Source: Elizabethkingia meningoseptica_A (GTDB lineage: Bacteria > Bacteroidota > Bacteroidia > Flavobacteriales > Weeksellaceae). Taken from it: 64,000 bases of DNA. Below are positions 1-9,080 of the stretch, in pieces; positions within the stretch are counted from its first letter, which is position 1, and each line of letters starts with the position of its first letter. The notes under the pieces are model-generated. The model saw only the letters and a program-made list of their open reading frames with translations. It ran no database searches and was not told where the DNA came from. The position numbers and the translations under genes were made by a program. The DNA is taken from the NCBI RefSeq assembly GCF_045762675.1, contig NZ_JBJDLK010000005.1:354578-418577 (forward strand), written 5' to 3'.

Positions 1-134
1 TGAACTTTATCCAGAAGCTGTTCATCGGATAATTTTTCTATTTTTCCGTGCTCCTCTTCCTTAACAGGACTTTGGCTATTGCAGGATGAACCTGCAATAG
101 CCAAAGTGAATAATAATATGCTTTGAAGCCTCAT
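1..134 (-). CDS. Partial lipoprotein, possible glycoside hydrolase (N-terminus only)
   Basis: Only the first 44 or so codons are in the window; the gene runs off the left edge. It starts with a lipoprotein signal (MRLQSILLFTLAIAGSSC, lipobox Cys18), so the product is probably anchored in the membrane. After a charged linker it reads LSDEQLLDKV. That resembles the start of the glucoamylase-like/GH144 domain of bacteroidete PUL enzymes, which is a weak, memory-based inference. The start ATG overlaps the stop of the upstream SusD gene by one base (TAATG), implying translational coupling and an enzyme that works with this SusCD pair. Identity needs the rest of the gene. Confidence 0.6.
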   Translation of the reverse strand, partial: MRLQSILLFTLAIAGSSCNSQSPVKEEEHGKIEKLSDEQLLDKV

Positions 135-1555
135 TAGTACCCGGGATTTTGTGTTAAAACACCCTGACTCTGAGTAATCGCATTGAATGGTATCGGGAAC
201 AACTCATTCTTACCTGCTTTAAATCCATAAGAGGCTAAAACTGTTGCTGCCTGACCAGTTCTTACAAGATCAACAAAACGATCTCCTTCCATCGCCAGTT
301 CCACTCTGCGTTCATGCCATATCGCCTTTCTCAGATCTGACTGGGATGAAGCCGTAGTATTTGCCAATTGTGCTCTGGTTCTCACTTTATTTAATGAAGT
401 CTGTGCAACGGCTGTATTCCCCAGTTCATTTGCAGCTTCGGCATTAATCAGAAGAATCTCTGCAAATCGTAATATTCTGATATTTTGCACTGATCCCTGA
501 GCACATGTCGCATTCTGATCTGCTTTTGGTACATAGGCTTTATAATTATAAGTATCTACAGCCAGAGGGTCTCCTTTCTTAATTAAATCTCCTTCCGGAG
601 TCGTTTGCCCCTCTCTCAGAATTGTAAATTGTTTTCTGATATCTCCATCTTCAAAAGCATTTTCAAGAGCCGGAGAAGGAGTGAAGAACCCCCAGCCAAA
701 CTGATTTCTTACCCCCTGAACTTCAGCATACTGACTACCGCTATATTGTGCAGTACATGCACAATCTACTTCAAATACAGATTCCGGTCCAAACTCTCCT
801 TTCACTCGGAACAAGTGGTTGAAATCAGGATCAAGCGAGTATCCCATTGCCATTACCTGATTAGATGTATCATAAGCTTTCTGCCAGTCTTTTTTATATA
901 AATAAACCTTAGACAATAAGCCTAATGCAGCACCTTTTGTTGCTCTTCCCAGATCGGAAGCAGCAAACTTCTGGGGTAATACCTGCGATGCAGCTATAAG
1001 GTCCGAAATAATGAAGTTATAAACCTCATCCTGGGTTTTCCGTGGTTGATTATAATTTTCCTGTAATCCGTCGAAGATAGGAACACCACCGTAAATTCTT
1101 ACTAAGTTAAAATAGAAGTGAGCTCTCAAAAATTTAGCTTCAGCAATTAATCTTTCTTTTAATGCCGCATCCATATTAATTTCAGGAACCCTGCTAATCA
1201 CCTGATTTGCACGTGAAACTGCCTGCCATTGGCCATTCCAGTAGCCTTCAACACCACCATCACTCGCTGTATAGGTAAATTGATCATAAGCGTTAATAAA
1301 TGATGCATCACCTGGATTTGATCCTTTAATTACATCGTCTGCCGGTACTCCAAAAATAAACTGATAAGGAAATGCAGAATTATCCCAGCTTCTTAAAAAA
1401 CTATAGATTGCGTTGGTTGCTTTTAGTGCATCATCCTGTGTCTTAAAGAATGCTGATTCTTCTTTCTGTCCTTCTACAGGTATATCTAGAAAACTATCAT
1501 TCTTACATCCTGCAAAGAGCGAAATGACAGCTATTGATAAAAATATTTTTTTCAT
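134..1555 (-). CDS. SusD/RagB family nutrient-binding outer-membrane lipoprotein
   Basis: This is a surface lipoprotein that binds glycan or oligosaccharide and hands it to the SusC partner channel. The 473-residue protein has a lipoprotein signal with Cys17 (LFAGC). The N-terminal part is helical and TPR-like (residues about 75-240, including AKFLRAHFYFNLVRIYGG, the SusD TPR signature). The C-terminal SusD/RagB domain ends in the usual pattern with RILRFAEILLINAEAANELG and WHERRVELAMEGDRFVDLVR, then LFPIP near the end. It lies 10 bases downstream of the susC-like gene and overlaps the next lipoprotein gene, so the three form an operon. The substrate cannot be read from the sequence. Confidence 0.95.
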   Translation of the reverse strand: MKKIFLSIAVISLFAGCKNDSFLDIPVEGQKEESAFFKTQDDALKATNAIYSFLRSWDNSAFPYQFIFGVPADDVIKGSNPGDASFINAYDQFTYTASDGGVEGYWNGQWQAVSRANQVISRVPEINMDAALKERLIAEAKFLRAHFYFNLVRIYGGVPIFDGLQENYNQPRKTQDEVYNFIISDLIAASQVLPQKFAASDLGRATKGAALGLLSKVYLYKKDWQKAYDTSNQVMAMGYSLDPDFNHLFRVKGEFGPESVFEVDCACTAQYSGSQYAEVQGVRNQFGWGFFTPSPALENAFEDGDIRKQFTILREGQTTPEGDLIKKGDPLAVDTYNYKAYVPKADQNATCAQGSVQNIRILRFAEILLINAEAANELGNTAVAQTSLNKVRTRAQLANTTASSQSDLRKAIWHERRVELAMEGDRFVDLVRTGQAATVLASYGFKAGKNELFPIPFNAITQSQGVLTQNPGY

Positions 1556-1565
1556 GATTCTCTAA

Positions 1566-4388
1566 TTAAAAAGTTAGGTTCATACCAAATGTATAAATCG
1601 CTGAAATCGGGTAGATATTATTATCGATCCCCATCTGTACCCTGTCACTGTTCATAATTTCCGGAGAGAAACCATTATATTTGAAACTCGTCCATGGATT
1701 CTGTGCACTGAAATACAATCTTAATTTTTGAACAGACAATTGTCTTGTAAACTCTTTAGGTAAAGTATAACCCAATTGAATATTTCTTATTCTGAAGAAG
1801 CTTCCATCCTCTACAAAGAAACTACTAGGCAAAATAATAGCCTGATTATTCGTTGTCATAGGATAAGAATTGGATGTTCCTGCTCCCTGCCATCTGTTAT
1901 TATAGAAATCCAGATCCCAGTTTTCATTTCCGTAACGTTGCTCTCTGTTATAATTATAAATTTTATTGCCCTGCACTCCCTGGAAATCCATAGCAAAATC
2001 GAAATCATAAACATTCAGGTTAAATCCAAAACCATAAGAATACTTTGGAATAGGGCTTCCCAGGAATGTTTTATCCCTGGCGTCAATTACTCCGTTACCA
2101 TCTAAATCAGCAAATTTAAAACCACCAACTGCTGCATTCGTTTGCTGTGGAGATCCGTTAATGTCTGCCTGATTCTGGAAAACACCTGCTACCTGATAAC
2201 CATAATATGATCCTACCGGTTGCCCAGCCTGTAATCGTATAATAGTACTGCCAAACAAGTGAGCTCCCGGTTCATTAAATGAGTCCAGATATACACTTGT
2301 TATTTTATTCTTGATGGTTGTAATATTAGCATATACACCTAATCTGATATTTTCACTAATTTTAGTATCATAACTCACAGAACCTTCAAAACCTTTATTA
2401 TTAAAGGAGTATGCATTGGTTACAAAATCATTCCAGTTACTTGCTCCGGAAATTGCGGGCTGGTTAATAGCATATACTACATTCTTGGAATCTTTATCAA
2501 AATAGGTAGCTTCAATTTTCAGTTTGTTGTTCAACAAAGCCATTTCCAACCCGATATCTCTACCGGTTGTCGTTTCCCAGTCAATGTTAGGGTCTACAAT
2601 TCTGGTTACAGTTTCAGCCGGGTTTCCTATACCACCGAAATATGCTCCGGTATTAATGATAGTGGTTAACTTATCGTAATCTCTTCTTACATCCGGATTA
2701 CCTAATTTACCCCAGCTGGCTCTTAATTTCAAAAGATTAAACAGATTCTGATTGCTCATAAATCCTTCTTTACTCACCACCCAACCTACACTTACCGCCG
2801 GGAAAGTTTTAAATCTGTTATTAGAAGAGAAACCCGTTGCACCATCTCTACGGACTGATGCATTGATTAAATATTTACCAGCATAATCATAATTCAATCT
2901 TCCAAATAAAGACTCTATACGGTTTTTATAAGGCACCATATCCACATCTTTATTAAATGTGAAGCTTACAAGATCAACTCCATTGGAAAGCACCAAATCT
3001 TTATCATGCCCTGTGTAAGGTATATCAAATACTTTACTGTAAACACCTCTATAATAATTCTGGGTACGGGAGAATCCTCCTAATACTTCAAAATGATGTT
3101 TGTCAAAATTCTTTTTCCATGATAAAATATTATCCCATACATAACCTTCGGTTCTTGTATCTCTTGTAATAAGATTTGATCTTGTTGGCGTCTGGTTAGG
3201 ATTATAATTATTGACTGCATTAAATTCATATTTATACGAATTCAGATTGTCTATAGTATAGCTTACCTTAAAACTAAAATCTTTTAAGAATTTAACCTCT
3301 GCCCAAACATTATTCAAAATCCGGTCCTGCTTATCTTTAGATCGGAATAGATCTAATGTAGCTCTTGGGTTTGCTAATGAAATTAAAGAAAAAGGATCGT
3401 AATTACCTGTTGCAGGATTTACCGGATAATATACCGGTGGAGCTCCGTATGCTGCTAATAATGGATTATTTGCATTATTAGTATTAATATGTGACCATGT
3501 AAAGTTATTTCCAATCGAAATATTTTCATTGATCTTATAAGTAAGATTTGCCCTTGTATTTAGCCTTTGGAAATTATTTCCTGAGTTAACTCCTCTGCCG
3601 GCGGCCAATGTTCCACCGTCATCCAGATAACCAATACTCGCAAAATAATTAAGTTTTTTAGCTAAGGTTCCCGATGCAGAAAAATCATTAGAAGTAATAA
3701 ATCCGGTTTTCAGAACCTCATCAAACCAATTCGTATCTGCAGGGTAATTTGCTCTGGACAGAAACTTAGTGGGATCTGTCACCCCTTCATTTCTTAACTT
3801 CTCGTTATAAAGCTCAATATACTGATTCGAATTAGCCATTTTAGGAATATTCGTTACAGTTTTGACCCCTATGTAGGAATTAAAATTAAAAACAGTCTTA
3901 TTCTTTCCTGACTTGGTTTTAATAATTACAGCTCCGTTAGTAGCTCTTGCCCCAAAAATAGCCAAACTCGAAGGATCTTTCAAGATACTCATCGATTCTA
4001 CATCCTGTGGATTAAGGAATGATATGTCATCTGTGATCATGCCATCCACAATAAATACTGTTTTTCCGGAAAGTGAGCTAACACCGCGGATATCCACTCT
4101 TGGAGAGCCTCCCGGGGCACCTGAGTTCTGAATCTGTACTCCGGCAACTTTACCCTGGATGGAACTAATAGGGTTTGGGTTTGGTCGGTCTGCCAGATCC
4201 TTGGCGCTAACCAGCCCTATACTTCCTGTCACATTCTCTTTCTTCTGACTACCATAACCAATCATGACTACCTCTTCGATAGCTTTTTCCTTGGTTATAG
4301 TGTCATTTTTTTTGGTTTGCGCCTGCAGATCAGCCCCAAAATAAAAGGCTGCTACCAGGCAGGAAACCTGTAACACATGTTTTTTCAT
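1566..4388 (-). CDS. SusC/RagA family TonB-linked outer-membrane receptor
   Basis: This is a TonB-dependent channel that imports the ligand captured by SusD. The 940-residue protein has a signal peptide (residues 1-23) and a TonB box at 38-46 (EEVVMIGYG). The plug domain follows, with the SusC signatures IQGKVAGVQI, VDIRGVSS and ILKDPSSLAIFGARATNGAV. The 22-strand barrel ends in a C-terminal Phe (GMNLTF), typical of BAM substrates. The N-terminal carboxypeptidase-regulatory-like extension found in many SusC proteins is absent. It is the first gene of the susC-susD-lipoprotein operon. Confidence 0.96.
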   Translation of the reverse strand: MKKHVLQVSCLVAAFYFGADLQAQTKKNDTITKEKAIEEVVMIGYGSQKKENVTGSIGLVSAKDLADRPNPNPISSIQGKVAGVQIQNSGAPGGSPRVDIRGVSSLSGKTVFIVDGMITDDISFLNPQDVESMSILKDPSSLAIFGARATNGAVIIKTKSGKNKTVFNFNSYIGVKTVTNIPKMANSNQYIELYNEKLRNEGVTDPTKFLSRANYPADTNWFDEVLKTGFITSNDFSASGTLAKKLNYFASIGYLDDGGTLAAGRGVNSGNNFQRLNTRANLTYKINENISIGNNFTWSHINTNNANNPLLAAYGAPPVYYPVNPATGNYDPFSLISLANPRATLDLFRSKDKQDRILNNVWAEVKFLKDFSFKVSYTIDNLNSYKYEFNAVNNYNPNQTPTRSNLITRDTRTEGYVWDNILSWKKNFDKHHFEVLGGFSRTQNYYRGVYSKVFDIPYTGHDKDLVLSNGVDLVSFTFNKDVDMVPYKNRIESLFGRLNYDYAGKYLINASVRRDGATGFSSNNRFKTFPAVSVGWVVSKEGFMSNQNLFNLLKLRASWGKLGNPDVRRDYDKLTTIINTGAYFGGIGNPAETVTRIVDPNIDWETTTGRDIGLEMALLNNKLKIEATYFDKDSKNVVYAINQPAISGASNWNDFVTNAYSFNNKGFEGSVSYDTKISENIRLGVYANITTIKNKITSVYLDSFNEPGAHLFGSTIIRLQAGQPVGSYYGYQVAGVFQNQADINGSPQQTNAAVGGFKFADLDGNGVIDARDKTFLGSPIPKYSYGFGFNLNVYDFDFAMDFQGVQGNKIYNYNREQRYGNENWDLDFYNNRWQGAGTSNSYPMTTNNQAIILPSSFFVEDGSFFRIRNIQLGYTLPKEFTRQLSVQKLRLYFSAQNPWTSFKYNGFSPEIMNSDRVQMGIDNNIYPISAIYTFGMNLTF

Positions 4389-4507
4389 ATTACACTTCTT
4401 TACTTTAACTTTTTTTCAATTGTCTCTAAAAAAGACTATATCAAATATATGTTAATTTTATTTAACACAACAAAATCTTTTTTTAACATATTTTACAGGA
4501 AATAAAA

Positions 4508-4528
4508 AATCCCTTTAAAAAAGGGATT
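4508..4528 (-). terminator. Rho-independent terminator
   Basis: A 9-bp perfect stem (AATCCCTTT/AAAGGGATT) with a 3-base loop. On the minus strand it is followed by a T-run, so it ends the transcript of the membrane-protein gene just upstream. Confidence 0.8.
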
Positions 4529-4553
4529 CTATATCATATTGTATTATAAAGCA

Positions 4554-5162
4554 TTAGTGCTCTACACGTAATGTTTTTTTCCGGAGAAGCAAAACCAGAT
4601 TAAGGAATATCAGAAGAAAGTCTAAAGTAACCCATACGGCTTCTGCAACAGTATTATCCACATATGCATTTACCTTTTTAGCGCCTATATCAGAAAGTCT
4701 TTGGCTTTGATTAATATAATTACGTACTTCTATTAGCTGGTCTTCGTTTTTATTCACAACTGCGTGCTGTGAAAAATAAACCAGTTTTTTCTTCCCGATA
4801 AAACCCATTAACCAGTATTCATCGGAATTTTTTACATTAAAATATTCTATTCTGTAATAACCGGAACGAATAATACCTAAATGATTAACCACATCCTCTA
4901 AATCTGCATTTTTATTGATGCGTACTGTATAAAAATCAATAGGTTGTTGCAGATTATTGATGATCTGAACCGAAAGGGAATTATCTGCCAGACTCGGAAA
5001 GCTTTTCTTGAAAAACCACAGGCTGAAAAAACCGATACCTCCTACGGTAATAACCCAGCGAAAAGTCTTGGTAAAAATAGCCAGCCTGCCTGTACGTATT
5101 GTGGATAACAATAGCGAAAGGCAAAGCAGTATAAAAAGGATTATGGTAATAGCGTACATCAT
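4554..5162 (-). CDS. Hypothetical membrane protein, three TM segments
   Basis: I do not recognise the family. The protein of about 202 residues has an N-terminal membrane helix (residues 3-22), a second at about 36-52 (VITVGGIGFFSLWFF), a soluble section of about 110 residues and a C-terminal helix (WVTLDFLLIFLNLVLLL) followed by basic residues. The soluble part is probably extracytoplasmic or periplasmic. ATG at 5162 is taken as the start; ATG at 5159 and an upstream TTG at 5174 are alternatives. It sits 37 bases downstream of the HD-domain gene on the same strand, probably in one transcript, and is followed by a terminator. Confidence 0.7.
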   Translation of the reverse strand: MMYAITIILFILLCLSLLLSTIRTGRLAIFTKTFRWVITVGGIGFFSLWFFKKSFPSLADNSLSVQIINNLQQPIDFYTVRINKNADLEDVVNHLGIIRSGYYRIEYFNVKNSDEYWLMGFIGKKKLVYFSQHAVVNKNEDQLIEVRNYINQSQRLSDIGAKKVNAYVDNTVAEAVWVTLDFLLIFLNLVLLLRKKTLRVEH

Positions 5163-5199
5163 AATTTTCAACAAAAATAAGACTTTCTGCGGAAATGCT

Positions 5200-5847
5200 C
5201 TATATTACAGCATTCCATTCATTATAAAATTGCTTCAGGAAGTCTTCCATATACTCATGTCTTATTGAAGCCATTTTCTTACCTGTCTCCGTATTCATCA
5301 TACCTTCCAGCAACAATAGCTTTTCATAAAAATGGTTAATGGTGGTTCCGTTTGATTTTTTATATTCCTCTTTGGATTGATTAAGCCTCGGTTCTTCTCC
5401 GGGAATATGAATCGGATTGTTTTTAAATCCGCCAAAATTAAAAACTCTGGCAATACCTATTGCGCCTATAGCATCTAAACGGTCTGCATCCTGCACGATT
5501 TGCAGTTCAACAGGTTTTTCTTTGGGTGCTTCATTCCTGTTTTTAAAGGATATATTTTTGATAATAAATATCACTTTCTGAATAGTATCTTCATCTACAT
5601 TTTCAGCTGTCAGAAAAGCTTTAGCCGTATCAGGTCCTATGTTTTCATCACCATTATGAAATTTAGGATCTGCAATATCATGCAGTAAAGCACCTAACTC
5701 AACAACTTCCTGATTACAGGTTTCTTTTTCTGCAATTTTCTTAGAAAGTTTCCATACTCTTTCAATATGAAACCAATCGTGTCCTGCTTCTGCCCCCTCT
5801 AATTTTTTCTTTACAAATTCAATTGTTTTAGAAATTAAATCACTCAT
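5200..5847 (-). CDS. HD-domain phosphohydrolase (YedJ/YpgQ-like)
   Basis: A predicted metal-dependent phosphohydrolase acting on nucleotides or related phosphoesters; the true substrate is unknown. The 215-residue protein shows the HD-superfamily metal ligands in order: H27 in HDWFHIERVW, the H56-D57 pair in LGALLHDIAD, and the late Asp in QDADRLDAIGAIG (D120-D125). That last motif is typical of the YedJ/YpgQ subgroup. Length agrees with the family (about 200-230). It probably heads a two-gene transcript with the downstream membrane protein. A -7-like motif lies about 155 bases upstream. Confidence 0.88.
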   Translation of the reverse strand: MSDLISKTIEFVKKKLEGAEAGHDWFHIERVWKLSKKIAEKETCNQEVVELGALLHDIADPKFHNGDENIGPDTAKAFLTAENVDEDTIQKVIFIIKNISFKNRNEAPKEKPVELQIVQDADRLDAIGAIGIARVFNFGGFKNNPIHIPGEEPRLNQSKEEYKKSNGTTINHFYEKLLLLEGMMNTETGKKMASIRHEYMEDFLKQFYNEWNAVI

Positions 5848-6003
5848 GAATTAAATTTTATTATACTGATTTACAAATATTTCTATGTTATTTTTTTCTG
5901 TAATAACTATTCTCCTGCTTTGTTCAATATACAGAATATTCTAAAAAGAAGTTTACACATCATGAAATTCAATCACTCTGAAAACTATATTTTACACCTC
6001 CAA

Positions 6004-6011
6004 CAAAGATA
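6004..6011 (-). promoter_or_regulatory. Putative Bacteroidota -7 element (TATCTTTG) for the HD gene
   Basis: A perfect TAnnTTTG match on the minus strand in the intergenic region upstream of the HD phosphohydrolase. It would give a 5' leader of about 150 bases. No clear -33 element was seen. Confidence 0.4.
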
Positions 6012-6095
6012 CATTTAGTCCTTCTAAAAACATATTCAAAAAAATTATTTTAGAAGCTCTGTTATCAAGTTTTATAGTTTCATCAACACAAAAAA

Positions 6096-6112
6096 AGCGG
6101 GATAATCCCGCT
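6096..6112 (-). terminator. Rho-independent terminator
   Basis: A 7-bp GC-rich stem (AGCGGGA/TCCCGCT) with a 3-base loop. Read on the minus strand it is followed by a run of seven Ts. It lies 4 bases beyond the stop codon of the alpha/beta hydrolase gene. Confidence 0.88.
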
Positions 6113-6116
6113 CACA

Positions 6117-6956
6117 TTATTTGAGTTCATTCAGAACAATTTTCCACAATTTCTTATTATAGCTTCTGAAGAAATTAATGTGTCCTATTTTGCCTTTTTC
6201 AGATTCAGAAACCTTTACCAGGCGATAAGTAGGTTTCATATTCGGATATGTTTCATTCAATAAACTTTTAACACCTTTTTCAGTAAGCCATACATCATCT
6301 TCAGCACGGATAACAAAAACATTCTGATGCAGTTTTTTTGAATAGTCCTCTGTTCTCTCCAGTAATTTATTGGTAGATTTTTTATTAAGAATTAATTTTC
6401 TCCAGTCGAATGCATTTCCTTCCGGAAGACTTTCTCCCAAGCCAAACCAGTGTGCTGGAAAGTACCCCATAAGTTTGGTTGTTACAGGTTGTGCGACTCC
6501 AAATCCCAGACAGGCTTCAATTTTTGTTTTCCATTTAAGATTCCCGACATAGGCATTTTGTGTCCCCACAAAAATAAATTTCTTAAACATTTCAGAATCG
6601 GCATTCATGCCTAATATCAATGCGCCGACCGAATGCCCTACGCAATATTTCTCATATGCCGGAAATTGTTTTTTGATATAATCTGTCACCGTACCATAAT
6701 CTTCCCGGCCCCACAAAACAGCTGAAGATTTAAAATTCCGCATATTTACAGGTTTAGAAAGACCTATTCCCCGATAATCATACGTGATAACCGTAAATCC
6801 TTTTCCCGCAAAATATTGTGCAAAAGAAAAATAAATCTGCTGCTTTACTCCTGTTGCAGAATTAACAAGTAAAAGTTTATTGTTACTCTCCTCCGGAAAA
6901 AACAGATGAGCAGCAATACTGGCGCCGTCCTTGGTTTTCAGAATTAACTCTTTCAT
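6117..6956 (-). CDS. Alpha/beta hydrolase (serine aminopeptidase S33-like)
   Basis: A predicted serine hydrolase of unknown substrate. The 279-residue protein has the alpha/beta fold order: oxyanion-region strand LLLVNSATGV, the YDYRGIG segment (60-65), and the nucleophile elbow GHSVG with Ser109. An acid follows in VIRAEDDVWL and a catalytic His in GKIGHINFF near the C-terminus. An in-frame ATG exists 27 bases upstream (6983), but it falls inside the terminator hairpin of the preceding gene. The start at 6956 (MKELILKTKDG) is therefore preferred. There is no signal peptide, so it is cytosolic. It is flanked by terminators on both sides and probably monocistronic. Confidence 0.85.
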   Translation of the reverse strand: MKELILKTKDGASIAAHLFFPEESNNKLLLVNSATGVKQQIYFSFAQYFAGKGFTVITYDYRGIGLSKPVNMRNFKSSAVLWGREDYGTVTDYIKKQFPAYEKYCVGHSVGALILGMNADSEMFKKFIFVGTQNAYVGNLKWKTKIEACLGFGVAQPVTTKLMGYFPAHWFGLGESLPEGNAFDWRKLILNKKSTNKLLERTEDYSKKLHQNVFVIRAEDDVWLTEKGVKSLLNETYPNMKPTYRLVKVSESEKGKIGHINFFRSYNKKLWKIVLNELK

Positions 6957-6974
6957 TTCACTATATAAAAAAAG

Positions 6975-6998
6975 AAAGTCCACTCAAAAGTGGACTTT
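6975..6998 (-). terminator. Rho-independent terminator after the ribokinase-like gene
   Basis: A 10-bp perfect stem (AAAGTCCACT/AGTGGACTTT) with a 4-base loop. It is followed by a T-rich tract on the minus strand and some Ts on the plus strand. It ends the DUF4241-ribokinase transcript, and its position argues against an upstream start for the alpha/beta hydrolase. Confidence 0.88.
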
Positions 6999-7049
6999 TT
7001 CATTCAATTAGAATATCCTTTATACAGCCTTTCTGTATGCTGTAAATAA

Positions 7050-7940
7050 TTAAATACTAAAATCTTTCAGATAAGGAAGCCCTTTTTGTGAACCTTTATT
7101 TGCGGAGACCTTTAATGAAACCTCATTTCCGAATCTTACACAGTCGTCTATTTCATTTCCATGGCATAGTGCAATTGCAAATCCCGATGTAAATGCATCT
7201 CCCATTCCCATTTTATAAGCAATGGTATCCGGAGCATTGCGGTAATATTTCATTTCTTCACCGTTGAAATACACTGTAGAATTGGTATCATCACGAATAA
7301 AAAGTTTATTCGGCAGCTTCTTCATTACTTTATCACGTCCTTCTTCACCAAAAATAACCGACAGATCATTACTTTTTGCAACGATAAAATCTGCAGCTTC
7401 AGCAATCTCTTCTTTTACAAATTTCGCCGGCGATGCATAAAGGCCTATACGTGTATTGTGTTTTTTACATACTTCAAATAAGTATTCTACTACCTCAACC
7501 GGAATTTCCAGCTGTGTGAGTACAATATCCGCTTCAGCTATGGCAGCCTCGGCTTTATCAATATCCGATCTGGTTATAAAATTATTGGCGGCAGGTGCCA
7601 CTACAATACTGATTTTACCATGAGCAGTAGTTACATATGCTGTACCTGTAGGATGTTCTGCATTTTCATCAACAAGATTTACATTCACTCCTTCATTCAC
7701 CAGATTTTCGAGTACTTGCCTTCCGTTGGCATCTTTACCTACACATCCTACAAAATGTACCTGAGCGCCAAGACGGCTTGCTCCAACGGCCTGATTAGCA
7801 CCTTTTCCACCAAAAAAATTTTCGGTTTGTATCGCTAAAACAGTTTCATTAATATGTGGATGATGTTCGGTTGTCAGTACCAAATCAACAGAGGAACTAC
7901 CTACTACTACAATTTTGGGAATATCACCTGAGAATTTCAT
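7050..7940 (-). CDS. rbsK: PfkB-family carbohydrate kinase, ribokinase-like
   Basis: Probably phosphorylates ribose or a related sugar/nucleoside with ATP in the cytosol. The 296-residue protein carries PfkB signature 1 around GGKGANQAVGASRLG (residues 44-58) and signature 2 GMGDAFTSGFA (245-255) with the catalytic base D248. The usual GAGD anion-hole motif reads GMGD here. Length matches ribokinases (about 300). It is 30 bases downstream of the DUF4241 gene on the same strand, and a terminator follows. No ribose transporter or nucleoside hydrolase is adjacent, so the substrate is not settled; adenosine-kinase-like or other PfkB activity is possible. Confidence 0.85.
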   Translation of the reverse strand: MKFSGDIPKIVVVGSSSVDLVLTTEHHPHINETVLAIQTENFFGGKGANQAVGASRLGAQVHFVGCVGKDANGRQVLENLVNEGVNVNLVDENAEHPTGTAYVTTAHGKISIVVAPAANNFITRSDIDKAEAAIAEADIVLTQLEIPVEVVEYLFEVCKKHNTRIGLYASPAKFVKEEIAEAADFIVAKSNDLSVIFGEEGRDKVMKKLPNKLFIRDDTNSTVYFNGEEMKYYRNAPDTIAYKMGMGDAFTSGFAIALCHGNEIDDCVRFGNEVSLKVSANKGSQKGLPYLKDFSI

Positions 7941-7970
7941 TATAATAATCTTATCAAAAAAAATTAATGG

Positions 7971-8612
7971 CTAATCTACTATTATTTCAATAAACTCGGT
8001 AATTAATTTTACAGGAATACCATGTGCATCATAAGCTATATAGCTGGCATAAAAACCTTCTCCAAGTCCTGCTTCAAAAGCAAAAATATTATTTTCCTTC
8101 TCTGCATAAGGCTTCAGAAGGGCATATTGGTGAACCGCACCGTCTTCTTCATAAAAATGTTCATGAAAAAATTCTGCATAAATACCTTCAAAATCATCTG
8201 CTTTTTTCTGAAATATTTCCTGTTCCAGTTCATTCAGTAATTTTTGTGTTTCATAATCCATAAAACATCCCATCCCGCTTTCCACAGGATAACCGAATAT
8301 TTCACCTTCAGCAAGGTCCTTTACATTTTGTCCTTTTGTTGTAGCAAGCTTCCAGTTTTCAATGGCTGACTCCTGAAAAACAACCTCTGCATAAGCAACA
8401 CAATTACTTTCCCGCTCCTTATGAATATTAACCATAAATTCTCCGGTCGGAAACTTTTCTTCAAAAGCTTCTTTGTCGGGTGTAATCAAAGGGTCACTTG
8501 CTACTATTTCTCCCGTTGTTATCACCAGTTTTCCACCATCAAAACTCTCTAAAAGAGGAGATTCCACAAAACTTTTAGAAAAAAGCTTCTGTATATTTTC
8601 TATATGATTCAT
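7971..8612 (-). CDS. DUF4241 domain protein
   Basis: A protein of unknown function. The 213-residue sequence fits DUF4241: an N-terminal GKLVITTGEIVASDPL segment and a central GYPVESGMGCFMD motif (about residue 110) typical of the family. It ends in a segment (ENNIFAFEAGLGEGFYASYIAYD) resembling a strand-rich fold. There is no signal peptide or membrane segment. It is the first gene of a probable two-gene transcript with the ribokinase-like gene, which is a shared transcript only and not evidence for a sugar role. DUF4241 is known mainly from uncharacterised proteins. Confidence 0.85.
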   Translation of the reverse strand: MNHIENIQKLFSKSFVESPLLESFDGGKLVITTGEIVASDPLITPDKEAFEEKFPTGEFMVNIHKERESNCVAYAEVVFQESAIENWKLATTKGQNVKDLAEGEIFGYPVESGMGCFMDYETQKLLNELEQEIFQKKADDFEGIYAEFFHEHFYEEDGAVHQYALLKPYAEKENNIFAFEAGLGEGFYASYIAYDAHGIPVKLITEFIEIIVD

Positions 8613-8665
8613 TCTACTTCAATAATGATTAAAGATAATATTTATATGCAACTATCATACTAAGA

Positions 8666-9012
8666 TTATTCGATAGAATTGTCAGACTGAGCAGAGTCGA
8701 AGCCTTTTTTCTCTTTCTGATAGTTACTAAAGTGTGATTTGTTTGTATAAACAGATAATTCTTTAAGCTTGTCAAAATTTTCATCTATCAAAGCTCCTTT
8801 CTTATTTCTAATCAGCCTTTAACTTGTTTTTCAAATAAAACAGCATCATTTACACCTGAAAAATTACAATAATAAACCAGTTTAACCGGTCTGCGATTAT
8901 ATGTGTAACGGGTAATAGCCTGGCCGATGTTTTGTAAACGAGTCAACAGATTTCCAGTAACTCTTGTATAGTAAGAATTATCTGCACATGTAATGATATA
9001 AACATACTATTC
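8666..9012 (-). pseudogene. Decayed GIY-YIG nuclease gene (UPF0213-like)
   Basis: Reading minus-strand frames gives a recognisable GIY-YIG (YhbQ/UPF0213-type) protein: YVYIITCADNSYYTRVTGNL, then TYNRRPVKLVYY and AVLFEKQVKG. The frame is broken three ways. A TAG stop sits right before the first Tyr (9007-9009). A TGA (8812-8814) stands where family members have Trp after KG. A frameshift is needed before the tail LIDENFDKLKELSVYTNKSH. The tail then runs into the dispersed repeat sequence CTTCGACTCTGCTCAG. GIY-YIG should read YVYIL...YYTGVT, so the key Gly is also Arg. The gene is dead; it was probably a small stand-alone nuclease. Confidence 0.75.
8680..8706. repeat. Dispersed intergenic repeat fragment, copy 1
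   Basis: The segment contains GACTGAGCAGAGTCGAAGCC, the inverted counterpart of the CTTCGACTCCGCTCAGCGTGAC stretch near 9081. Together they bracket the decayed GIY-YIG gene. The motif is a dispersed intergenic sequence; its function is unknown. Confidence 0.5.
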
Positions 9013-9080
9013 TTTCAATATTTAATTCTTAATAAAGTACATGAAAGAAATTTATGAAATATCTCAATAAAAAAAAAAAC

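Noticed and set aside
6957..6983. Upstream start of the alpha/beta hydrolase
   Set aside because: It lies inside the terminator hairpin of the preceding gene.
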